DNA from: Rhytidiadelphus loreus
Taxonomy: Eukaryota > Streptophyta > Bryopsida > Hypnales > Hylocomiaceae
Assembly (NCBI GenBank): GCA_947034895.1
Contig: OX344764.1
Location: 62,725,348-62,789,347, forward strand
DNA: 64,000 nucleotides
Direction of reading: 5' to 3'
The notes under the pieces were generated by a model. The model worked only from the letters and a program-made list of their open reading frames with translations. It did not search any database and was not told the origin of the DNA. Made by a program: the position numbers and the translations under genes. Every line of letters begins with the position of its first letter. Position 1 is the stretch's first letter. Shown in pieces: positions 1 through 11,215 of the stretch.

Positions 1-3000
1 GTCCTTTAGGGGTTAACTTCCATGATTGTATGACTTTTATAATCCCTTCACACAATAAAGCTCCACTTTTGCATTTTAAAACTATAATTAGATTAAAGTT
101 AATCTAAATTTAGAAACAAGTTTACTTTTAGGTACTTTTAATTTGTTTGTCCAATACTTTTTCTACTTTAATTGCAAATTTAGGATTAGCTTTTCTTTTC
201 TTTCAACCCTTAAACAATAGCCCAAGCCCCTCTGGTTCAATTTTGAAAGAATCATTGAAAAAAAGTGGCTTTTGGATTTTTTGGAATGTTCAACCCACCA
301 AAAACCCTTCTGTAGTGAATGTAGTTAACAAAATCCTGCATTTAGGTTGCACAGTCAAAGTTCTAATCACTATTCACTTTTGCATACCCTAACCATACAA
401 ATTTTGGACAAGCAATAAGCCCCATACCTTACTTCAAAAAGATTTTTGATTTCCCATTGAACTATTTTCTAAGCAAGTGAATGTAAGGTAAATAATTAGA
501 GCATCTTCAAAACTTCAAAGGCTGATACATTCAAAAGATCATCTAGGCAAAACATTTTGCTTAAGATTTGAAAAGTGGATCACTTGTGTGTCTTGCTTGT
601 GATAGTTATCCTGTCTTTAGAGTGGATAGTGAAGCACAGCTCAAATCCATTTTGTTTTTTCCATTATTATTTAACCCACCCACCCGACCTCCAAAATTTT
701 AATTAAAATTTTTTAAATTAAATTTGAACCTCCCCCTCTTTGTAATTTCCCCCCTCTTTGTAATTTCAGGAACCAGGAACCCTCACAAACAATATGGGAT
801 AATTATCAAGTTACCAAGTATGTATTCCAATACGTATCCGTATCAGTACCATATTAGTACCCGTATCAGTATCAGTACCCGTATTCGTATTCGTATTCCA
901 AAAAAAATTGAGATCAACGGTTGTGAGGGGGGGGGTTGTAATTTTTTTTACAAAAAATCAATGGTTCTCGTTTTTTTAGCACAGAGGGGGGGAGAGGGTT
1001 GATAATTAATGCAAACCTGTACACACAGTAGATAGTGATACTCACTATTTTAAGTTTAAACTAATAGCAAATTTCAAAATGTGCAAAAATAAAAAGAACC
1101 ATCAAATGAGATTTCAGGCCTTTGGAGGGTTGTTTCCTTGAGCATTGCCAGAAATAATATTTCCAATCACAAAATAAATAAAATTTTAAATAATAATTTT
1201 TTTCAAAAAAATACTATTAAAAGATTATTTTAAAATTAAAAAATACTATTATTTTTCTTAAAAATGATTTAAATTAACATGGTACCCAATCTGGTGTGGC
1301 CAAGAAATGGCAACATCAAATCCACATCATATTTATTATTAATTATTATAAAAATATTTCTTAAATAAAATTATATATATATATTTTTAAAATTTTAAAA
1401 TTTATTTATTTTTTAATTTTTTTTTAATTTTTTTTAATTTATATATATTTATTATTATTATTATTAAAAAAAATTTAATTATTAATTTTTTTTAATAAAT
1501 TTCTACAAACTATAACTCATAGTCTTGTTTAGGCTTGGAATCACATCTAATGTCATCATTGGTGATGTCAATATACTAGTGTGAAAATAAATAGTAATAT
1601 TTGTCAAAGTTGCAAAATATTGACAAAAATGTATTTTTTGCAATGCCAAAAAGAATATTTTGGTGTAACCATGCATTTATTGCACACTTTTGATTCCAAA
1701 AATACCAAAGTGAACTTAATAGTTGTATCTCTTAAATGCTCTTATTTAAATTAAGTGCTCGAGAAGACTCTTTGTACTAGTCACTCTAATCTAAAAGCTA
1801 ACAATTTTTTTCACTTTGTGGAAAAATACAATAACTAGTTATGTATTGTGAGATGATCAAATTTAGAAAATTTGAAATTGTATTTGGAATCAAGGATCTC
1901 AAAGTAGCCAAAATTTGAACAACTAATTAGATTGAAGAGCAACAAATTTAGATGCTACAATAAAAAAAAGCAAAATAAGACACACTATTAAATAGTCAAT
2001 GTGCTATAAACCTACACTTAGTCTACGATGGCAATAGAACCATCCTAAAATTAACACTTTATTCTAATGTGGCAATTTTAAAGTCATGGCAACTTTCTTA
2101 ACCTCATTCTCACAACAAAGCATCATTCAACATCTTTAATTTGTTTTACAAAAGTAAAAATGACTACATTCCTTGATTTTTCTCAATTTTGTATGCTTGT
2201 GTTTTTGCCACTTTAATTGCAAAATTATGATTATCTCATTTCAGTGACTGAGTTTGCTCTTAAGTGCTTGAATTTGCACTAGTATAGACAATGTCTACAT
2301 AGACTACAAAGATGTATCCAATTTGACCCACTCGTGCTCAACCACCATTTCTACTAGTGTTGTGCATCTTGAAAACTTTTAGTTATTAATAATAATTTCC
2401 AATTGTAGACTCCTGTAGTGTATTCAGACCCAACACCTAAAACAAACATTGTAGGTATTGCATCATCTAAGCTAATTGTGACACAATGTCACAATGAACT
2501 CAAAAAAAAAATTAATTTTAAAGTTTTAAAACTGTCATATCCCCCCTCTCCCCTACACTCTTGTAATTTTCAAAAAGAAATGTAATTGACAAACAATATG
2601 GGACAGACAACATCCTATATCTTGTACCCATATCCCACATTCATATTTGTATTCATATCTAGTATTATACAATGTTTGTATCCATATTCACATTCAATAT
2701 TCACTATGTATTTATATACAATATTGTATCTATACCCAATATTTCATTTTCATATCCATATCCGTATTGATATTTAAACAACTCAAATTAAATCTCTCAA
2801 AATCAACAACTTGTGATTTTTTGAGAAATAAATGGTGATTTCAAAGGTAAGCATTTAAAAAACAAACAATCAATGGCCTTTAAATTTTTTGAGGGGGGGC
2901 AACTAATACTGTTGGCAACATCTTTTGGACTCATTGTTAAACACTAAATATATTTTCTACTGTTAGATTGGTCAGATACTTAGATCCTTGATAGCAAAAG

Positions 3001-3075
3001 AAAGGGGATTCCAATACACCTAATATGAAAGCAAATTGATTAGGTTTCAAGACCCTCAATCCTAATCTCCAAAAT
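1..3075. other. AT-rich repeat DNA, no gene seen
   Basis: No convincing coding region is visible. The stretch is AT-rich with homopolymer and TA-rich low-complexity tracts, densest around 1360-1500. It contains two related degenerate segments (about 760-980 and 2530-2900). Each has a C-rich patch, a conserved ACAAACAATATGGGA block, a run of TATCCGTAT/TATTCATAT-like 6-mers and a G-run, which suggests two old copies of one dispersed element. The ORFs here are low-complexity translations. Confidence 0.6.
830..900. repeat. Degenerate GTATCN microsatellite
   Basis: A run of GTATCC/GTATCA/GTACCC/GTATTC hexamers lies just after an ACAAACAATATGGGA block. A related hexamer run occurs at about 2615-2775 after the same block, so the microsatellite probably belongs to a dispersed element rather than having arisen twice. 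Confidence 0.6.
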
Positions 3076-3655
3076 TTAACCCCTTAAGGTAGGAATACCA
3101 TAAATGGTTAAAATAAGCATTTTAACCTATAAGATATGGGAAATTCATTGAGAAATTCAGCTCAATGTATGCACAAACAAGGATGAGGAAGAATGAAACA
3201 AAATAAAAATAAAAATCTTCAAAAATGAATATTTTATTGAATATAAATGTGGATTTCTAATACAGACCCCATTCTTGTCTTATAGCTTCACCTAAAACAG
3301 TTTCCCTTGGAACTTGTTCTTAATAAAGTTTAAGCCAATCAAATTTCAGCAAATCAAATCTTTTCAAATCAACATAAAAGCTAGCTATTGTTGGTTTTAG
3401 AACACACTATTGTGCCATTTGGAGGGGGGGTGCCATTTATGGTATTCCTACCATAACACCTCAATCCTTTTTCAACTTTTGGCACATTTTTGCTACATCT
3501 TTGTACAGAAATATCATTTACCACAATTTCATGAAATTAGTCATTAAGGGAGGTCATCTTTTCAAGATTCAAATGTTAAATTGGATGAATGAGAAGTTAG
3601 TTGGACGAAATAGCGCCTGCAAGCCCTCTGTTCATCATCCAGCCTTAAGGGTTAA
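3076..3655. mobile_element. TTAA-bounded composite MITE-like element
   Basis: The stretch begins TTAACCCCTTAAGG at 3076 and ends CCTTAAGGGTTAA at 3643-3655. Inside it, 3088-3107 and 3433-3452 form a perfect 20-bp inverted repeat (GGTAGGAATACCATAAATGG), giving a roughly 380-bp inner unit. The right part, 3462-3655, is an inverted copy of the element at 6778-7006. It may be two nested or adjacent elements sharing one end. No transposase is encoded, so it would be nonautonomous. Confidence 0.6.
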
Positions 3656-4034
3656 TTCGTAAAAGACCTGTTACCGACACAAGATCAGAAGTTTAAAAGG
3701 ATTACATTATTATTATCAATACGTACTCATTGTGTAAGATTTTAGGAAGTCACTGTTGGGCAGTGCATTTATTGTTAGCTTCTCCCAAATCAAGTGTGTG
3801 CTTGGCCTCGCCTTACAAGAGATGTCAAAGTTATTCAATGAGAATGGAATGACGGCACTGGAGTTTCTCAGCATAGTCCAAGAGAATTTTTAGATGCTGG
3901 AGAATCAAGGCACTACTCCGCCAGATCACGAAACCCCGAGGGCATGAAGCCATAAACCAGAAGAAAACTCTAAACAAAATTCTGATATCCAATTTAGTAG
4001 CATCTGAGAACTGATCCCCATGCCTGGTTGTCTT

Positions 4035-7000
4035 CTAACTGGTGGTATTTTGGCCTTTCCAAGCTATTAACTGAAGAGCAGCCTCATGAAGACTTGCATT
4101 CCCAGCTGCAATCACTTCAATTCCAACTTCACCTACACAACAACAAAGCCAAGCCCCACTTAGGCCACCATTCCAAAGGAAGGACACCATTTGCGTACCT
4201 TGAAGCATTTTATCAAAATGAAGAGTGATTTTTGGGACATCACTGCAGATCAGTGGTGGGATCACTTCGGGAACAAGAGTCAAATCAGTTGAGGTCAGAT
4301 TTTTATCACTAAGTAATAAATTTTTATGCAACGATTTCAAAGTGGAAAGTTGTAGACCACTATTGAAGTAGACCACTCCATTTCCATTCAAAGATGAGTG
4401 GGCATAGACATTTAACCAAGTCATTCTTACACCACTTGGTAATAACTGTTGGTAAAAAAGGTCAGTATAGGAGACAGGATCAGGTCTGTAACGGTTTTGA
4501 TATCCTCAACCTTACATTACCTCCAGAAGAGATAATATACACTCCAAAAGTTGCAGCAAGGAGACCATTCTACACAGCAAGTTGAAGGTTGAGAAATGGT
4601 ACCGATTTCAGGCAACCAGCGAAGTTTCTGACCATCCCAGTTGGTAATTACACCTCCTGCTCCCTCCACCACTGGAACTAAAGCCAGATAATCGTATGGC
4701 TGTCACAGAGATCAATAGCAAACAGTAAATACAGATTCAATAATGGGAGGGAAGTACGTGATGGATCTCGCAGCTGAACGCAAAATTTTAGGGAACGCGA
4801 AAGGTTTACCTTCAGTCCAGACTCGACGACTAGATCAACGTGGCCGGCTGCCAACAGCCCATACGCATAGCAGTCACAGCCATACAGAGGTACCTTCACC
4901 TGAGAATTCAAACTTGTCAGCGTCTGATAGAATTCATTGGGCTAGGTAATGGCAATCAATCAAATTGTCATCCAAAAATTTGTCAGTTAGTAACTACTTT
5001 GCCAAGTGGCATTTTAAAACTACAGCCAAAATCTAATCCTTCCAAACTTATTTTGGGTACCAGATCTGCAAAATCCAACCATAGGAACTTGATTATCACC
5101 ATGTGTTTGTCCTGTACTCAAATTTTCACCCGCTGATTCTATGGGTACTAAAAGATTATGACTATTAAAGTCTTAGGCTTCAAAATGCAACACTGCAAGG
5201 TGACCTTGAGTAACGTTCGAGCGCTCAAATCTCATTGATTGCATATCTTCTAAATCAGCTACTGTGTTGGGTTAAAAGTGCAATTAAGACGGGCAAGCAT
5301 TATATGTTCTAATCCTCCTCTCAACCATGGAGACTCTGGCACACCAACTTCAAAAATCCGATTTGGCATTACGGGTGTCTTTAAAGTTTAGGCACTGCAA
5401 TGTATAAATGACTACAACTAAGCAAATAAGATTTCTTGAGCAAAGTAAGCAACGCTTATTACCTCATCTCGGACCCGAATGAAAGCTTTTTCCGCGTCTC
5501 CAGCGAATAGATGAGGGCTGGTTGTATACCTGGCTCCACAACAACAATGACTGTTCAAGTGAGTGAATGAAATTGATATCTGCAAGTGATTCATGAATGT
5601 ACTTGTGCATGTAAAAGATAATGGATGTCACGTATTGGATGCCACGTATTTCACAGAATGAAAAAACTAACCGAATAAAGGTTAAAGGATAGATGTCATG
5701 GTTCCAAGAAATATTTATACCATTGACTTGATGTATTACCATGCAAAACTAGTGACAAAGTTTCAGGTTAACCATTTCAATCACCAGAGTTCATATAGAA
5801 GAGTAAAGTGCATACAAATAAGAATCTTTGAGCAAAGCGGTATCACGTGTTTGAATCTCAACTCCATTCAATGTAGTAGCCCTGCCCTGAATTCCCAACC
5901 ACCGCTCCTTAAGCACTGGCTGATCAATGACGCCAAGCACCTGAAAATCACTAACAATCAAAATCAATTGAGGCAAAAGCATCTCAAGGGCAGACGATGT
6001 ACAGAATCAAAATCCTGCAGCTACAAGGAAATCCTCTAAGAGAAGATGACATCCTCTCTGTCCTTACAGACAACATGCTACTGAAAATTGAATCGAAACG
6101 AATAATCTCAACCACAAGAGTTTGGACCACCTTAACAACTTAACAATGAGTTCAAAACGGAAATTCTCAAGGGTGGACTTGTGAAACGAAAATTCTCGAG
6201 GGAGTAATTTATAACCTCAACGGCCACAGATAAGAGGCTATATGGGAGGTTAAGGATAAGTGAATCTTACTGGAACTCCTTTATGCATTAGAGCAATGAG
6301 TGTGCCAAAGACTGGCTTTCCTGTAGTTGAAACATATTCCAAGAAGTGAGTTGCAAAGGCAAATCCTTACCTACCTTGTTGCAAAATCAACACAGAGACA
6401 AAAATTTCATCTCAAAAAATTTGGCTCTTTTACGCAAAAATCTCACCACACCTCTATTCATCTCCGAAAATTCACCTTCATACATATCTTGAAGTGACGG
6501 AAAGAGTATCCTGTACCTTAATGCCGGAGAAGACAGTGTGCACATTCGAATCCCTTCGAGGGACTTACCAGTGATGAAGCTCTTGGTGCCGTCGATGGGG
6601 TCCAGCACCCAAACATAATCCGAACCTTCAACAGGAGTTGTCAATCCCCATTCCTCTCCATATCTGCATAAATCCTTCACTTTAGCGTACAAAACTGCTC
6701 CACTCGACCATTATGAATAGACTTTACAGGAAAATAGCTATGGCTACACCATTCATTCTATTGGGCGCCGTTCATGATTAACCCTTAAGCGCTCCGACGT
6801 CTATATTCTGGACGATGAACAGAGGGCTTCGAGGCGCTATTTTGTCCACGAAACTTTTCATTCATCGAGTGCAACATTTGAATTTTGGAAAGACAACCTT
6901 CCTTAATGATCAATTTCATGAAATTCCAGTAAATGATATTTCTGTTCAAAGATATAAGCAAAAATGTGCCAAAATTAGAAAAAGGATCAAGGCGTTAAGG

Positions 7001-8008
7001 GGTTAATGCGCCACCAAATAGCTTTCCATACAATAAATGAACTATTTGTCCAATACCAATAGTGTACCTTGGGACCACAATCAAGTTTTTGAGTGAATGG
7101 TCAGTCCGCTCAACAAGCGGCTAACATGAGATCCAAAGCTTCCAAAATAGTGTTCAATCCTTTCTTTCATCACTGTCCTATGAGCTTTGACGTGAGATCC
7201 GAATCAAAACAGACTCTTAAGGTGCCAGTTTCAAGGAACTAGAGACTTTCTCTCTTTTTTTCAATCTTATCCATCAAAAGATTCAGTAACACATGAACTT
7301 AAGAATGGTGTTCCAATTAGCCTAAGAAATAGTGTATCATACACTAATTAGAAAAAACAGTGCCGCTGACTTCCAGAGAGGCATTGCAAACCCTATATCC
7401 TAGTACTAATTGTGAGAGATTCTTACATGGAATGTGATGGGCAAAGCTCACCCAATAACTCACGCATTGCCAGCTCCGCACTCCGATCAGCAATTGTAAC
7501 AGGGCCTGCATGCCACTCAAATGCTCAATTAAGAAAACAAACTTCTCCTAAACTCTTTCTTGTTCTGTTGCTTCAAAAGGACTGTGCTTAATCTAAGTGT
7601 GCCAAATAAAATTCAGAGAATGTGCTTCACGTCTCCAGTGCACTTACTCGAATCGGCCTTGTCAATGATCTGAAACTTGGACCTGAAGTACTTCAAGGTG
7701 ATTTCGCGAGCAGTATCTGCAAGCTTGTGGACCACCTCCACAAACTGGTCCATGGTCTCATCCGACACGGGAACCTCAACTGCTATGCTCGCACAAATGT
7801 GACGCTGCCTTCGGGACACACCCAAGCTCAAGATTCGCTCTCTTTGCGCAATTGAACACTTTGACAAGGAAGCAGAGAAAGTGGACTCAAGACCGAAATT
7901 GCGAACCCTGATTGACTTAGTTCCCCATATTGCTGTCAGGACATGAGATTCCTGTCGTTGCGAAAAAAAGGAGGGGTTGGAGAGGGAGGAAATTTGGGAG
8001 ACAAACAT
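4035..8008 (-). CDS. HISN7: Histidinol-phosphate phosphatase, IMPase family, plastid
   Basis: Dephosphorylates histidinol phosphate in histidine biosynthesis, probably in plastids. It matches plant HISN7/IMPL2. Nine exons give 353 aa with all phases closing: 7648-8008, 7427-7505, 6569-6663, 6271-6320, 5816-5940, 5463-5529, 4810-4899, 4603-4699 and 4035-4132. The first roughly 75 residues are Ser/Arg-rich like a transit peptide. The inositol-monophosphatase signature DPIDGTKSF lies at about 168-176, with the GEE metal-ligand region at about 149-151. The second metal motif, PYDYLALVPVVEGAGG, starts at about 290 (Asp about 292). The start is the first ATG at 8008; the upstream in-frame GTG is not a plausible plant start. 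The weakest junction is the exon 8 donor (GTACCA). Intron 2 carries a MITE (6778-7006). The gene is divergent from the cyclophilin gene. IMPL1 is a less likely alternative, because the C-terminal half follows IMPL2. Confidence 0.93.
6778..7006. mobile_element. TTAA-bounded MITE in HISN7 intron 2
   Basis: The element starts TTAACCCTTAAGCGC and ends GGCGTTAAGGGGTTAA, imperfect inverted termini flanked by TTAA. The interior is an inverted copy of 3462-3655; shared blocks include the GCCCTCTGTTCATC segment and the TTGGCACATTTTTGC segment. It is noncoding, lies inside intron 2 of HISN7 and does not disturb any exon. Confidence 0.7.
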
Positions 8009-8514
8009 TGTCACTCACGTGCTTCCTGATTCACATCTATCTCTCGGTACTCGCATCTGAAATCGACCAAAAAAATCTCTAACGTGTTGGTGATATCTCG
8101 TGAGAATGGTGCTTCCCAACATTCAGGTCTGCACTGAAGACGATGGCAGACCTAAGTAACTGATCCGCACGATATTTGCAGCAATTTCTATCAAGAGAAT
8201 CGAATGACCAAACTAAAGTTATCCCTTGGCCCACAAATTGCTAATGCTCGAGAACTCGAAGAGTCTATAGAGAACTTGCTTGTTTTTTCCCCTGCCTAAA
8301 CCCTAACCCTAATTTAACAATTGGACGAAGTCTCGGAATCCAGTTTCCAGATACTTCTTTGAAACCTGCGCATATCTCTTTCAGTTATTTCTGCAATGAT
8401 ATTTCGTTCACGTTCTTCTTAATTCGAGTATTACACGGCGGTTTAACGTTCGCTTGGATTGACGTTGCAAATCTACTAAACCCTCCGCAGGAAGATTGAC
8501 AAGTATTCTTTATC
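8009..8514. promoter_or_regulatory. Bidirectional promoter, HISN7 / cyclophilin
   Basis: 506 bp separate the start codons of two divergent genes, so both promoters and 5' UTRs must lie here. A telo-box-like AAACCCTAACCCTAA occurs at 8298-8312. In plants such boxes are common upstream of housekeeping and translation-related genes. No clear TATA box was assigned to either side. Confidence 0.6.
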
Positions 8515-10389
8515 ATGGTGATTTTCTGACCCTCTATCTCGCGTTGAGTTGCTTGTAGATCCGAGATTTTTTCATTGATTGGGGATCAAGGTGTCGATGT
8601 AAGAGTTGGAACTGAAGTGTCAATGTACGCTTGATTTTGGGTTTCTACAGTCGGTAACATTGCATACGAATGTGGGGGAGATCAAGTGTGAGATTTTCTG
8701 CGACGAAGTTCCGAAAGCTGCTGAGGTACAGGAGTTCACTACCATCTCCTGCTTGTGTATGACGGTGGTTTCTTGATAACTCTAAAGATATTACTCTATT
8801 GCCCCTTCATTTTCCTCAATCGATTTCTCATATTGTAAATTGTAAACCCTGTACCAGAATGGTTGGCAACCTGAAGGTTTAGAAAGTTTATGTTACGCAA
8901 TCTCGTGGTAAGAATCTCGTTGTAACTACTAGGGCTGTCAAGAGGTGCACGACAAATTGCTCTGATTCTTATGAGTAATATTCGTGCATGTGCAGAACTT
9001 TCTTGCGTTATGTGCGAGTGGATATTACGATGGCACGATCTTTCACAGGAATATTAAGGGGTTTATGATTCAAGGTGGAGATCCTACGGGCACCGGGCGA
9101 GGCGGCACCAGTATATGGGGGCGCAAGTTTAACGACGAAATCCGTGAGTCCTTGAAAGTGAGTGTGCTATCAAATCTGACAAACATGTATTTAAAAAAAG
9201 AATCGCAGCAGTCAATGAATAAGACCAGATTAGGTCTTGAATTTCGCTTGAGGTCCCTGGACTTCTGCAACAATGATGTGGTTTAGGGTTTAGGGCGTTA
9301 TTCAGATCAGCCTTAGCTTTGAACTTCCAATTTCTTGTATATTTTGTGCTGCCTTTTGCTGCTGCTAAGGTAGAGGATACGAAAACTGTTAGGGACCTAA
9401 TCTCGTCTCCTATTCCGATCCCTGGTACCAACTGCACCTCATCTACTCTTACTCTTGTTTGGCCTTCAATTAGCAAGTGGTGTAAGCTAGACTTGGATAA
9501 ATGTCTATGACCTCAGATCATTGAATGGAAATAAAGTTATCTACTTTCGCTTGTAGTAGCCAAAAACGTGAGTTCGATGGACCTTCACCGATCATTTCTC
9601 AGACATTGAATTTTACAGCTTCTGGCGGTATTAGTGAGTTTGCGTTCGTGCATGTTAAGCTGCTGATTTCAATCTTGGGTTGCACAAGGCTCTAATGGTT
9701 TCTGTTTTTTTTGTTGCAGCACAATGCAAGGGGTGTATTGTCCATGGCCAACAGTGGGCCAAATACGAATGGAAGCCAATTCTTCATGACATACGGAAAG
9801 CAACCTCATCTCAATGGACTTTACACAATTTTCGGTCGTGTGATTCACGGACACGAAGTCCTGAACGTGATGGAAAAGGTATGCCTAATGAGAACCATCA
9901 TATACCTGCTGGAACGCATTCAGCGTAGAAAATTGTCAAGCACTATATGCCTTGAAATTCTCTGTTTTGAGGTCTGTATTATCCCCGTATGTGCCCAAGC
10001 TAAAAAATAAAAAGCCTACTTTGGATACCACTTGTCGACTGTAGTAACTCTTGAAGCATAATTTTATTATTCAAATATGTAGGTATGATTTCTTCTTTCT
10101 ATTGCTATTTTTTGTTACCCTCCTTGAAGCTCCATAAATTATTTATTTAAACTCATTTGAGCACTTAGGGTTAAGGATTTGATGACCTCATGAGAGAACT
10201 CTGGAAGATTTGGCGTTCGCTATTTTTATGAGCGTCCAGTAATCTGAAATTTCTGTCATGATCTTTGCGGTTTCTCGTTATTTATGATGCTGTGGTTTGT
10301 TGCAGACACCGACAGGACCAGGTGACCGACCTCTTGCAGAGATTCGTCTAAACCGGGTCACAATGCATGCTAATCCATTAGCTGGGTAG
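8515..10389 (+). CDS. CYP18-1: Peptidyl-prolyl isomerase, cyclophilin CYP18-1/PPIL3 type
   Basis: Single-domain cyclophilin that catalyses cis-trans isomerisation of prolyl bonds. Its closest recognised relatives are plant CYP18-1 and animal PPIL3, the latter a spliceosome-associated protein. Five exons give 160 aa, the family's usual length: 8515-8517 (only the ATG), 8651-8725, 8996-9157, 9720-9878 and 10306-10389. Visible motifs are [15 protein letters not shown] (active-site Arg and substrate pocket), [25 protein letters not shown] and the near-C-terminal [13 protein letters not shown]. There is no targeting peptide, so it should be cytosolic or nuclear. All introns are GT-AG and in phase 0. 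An intron immediately after the start codon is unusual. Intron 3 contains a short TTTAGGG run at about 9281-9297. The gene shares its promoter with HISN7. Confidence 0.95.
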
Positions 10390-11215
10390 AAACAATGTCT
10401 GCATTGCTTCTTCGGTAGTTTGGACATTTTAGTAGCTTAGCTTAACTTTTGGACGAATGAGTTATTGTTCTTTGTCGGCAGCCCTTCGGAGGAAACTGGG
10501 TCTCTGCAAAGGGTTGTTAACTTTAAATCAACTCTGAGCTTGTAATTTTTTCGACTTAATGTTTCCACTCGCTATTCTTTACGATGGAATATGATCTAGA
10601 ACTCTTGTTCATATGACTGCTTGCTACCCCAAGAGCCCTTGCTTACCTCGTAGTGAGTTCGATGTAACCATGATTTTTGAGCTCTTATTTCTGATGTGAA
10701 TTATTTGGTCCATGGAGTCACTTCTCTAGCTTGTATACAAGATGACCTAATGCCTAACGCTGAACATGCTGAAGTGCTGGGCCTCTGTCGAGGCATCAGT
10801 GCCAAACTTTCCTTGAAACTGATTGCAAGAAGCACTTCGAACATTTAACTACTGCACATTCGCATTCATTTCGCATGGCCATTCGAGAAATTGTCACTCA
10901 CAACCTAATATTAATAGATAAAATTTCAGAATTAGTTGTTGAACTCCTCATCCACATGCTTGTGGGATTGTTGCTTTGATAATTATCCTCATGGTCATTA
11001 ATTTTGCTATGAATGGCTGCTGTGTACAAGGCCACATCTCCAGATTGGAGAAAACTAAAATACCGATACTGGAAGGTTAGTAGTCTGGTACATAATCAAA
11101 TAGAAGAACTACTTGGATCTCTTTCCTCTAGTAAATACCAAAATTTTCTGTTAGCAAGTGCAACTGAGCTTAAGTAGCAACGCTAATACGTCACGTTGAG
11201 TAGCAGTGTTAATAC
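10390..11215. other. Convergent intergenic / 3' UTR region
   Basis: This 826-bp stretch lies between the stop codons of the converging cyclophilin and kinase genes. It should hold both 3' UTRs. No ORF, inverted repeat or RNA gene was recognised. Confidence 0.5.

Noticed and set aside
1..17. GTCCTTTAGGGGTTAAC at the window edge, and GTCCTTCAGGGGTTAAC at about 18209
   Set aside because: They resemble ends of the TTAA-bounded elements, but no partner end or shared interior was found for either.
5464..5742. Minus-strand 92-aa ORF overlapping HISN7 exon 6
   Set aside because: Out of frame with the conserved phosphatase reading; shadow.
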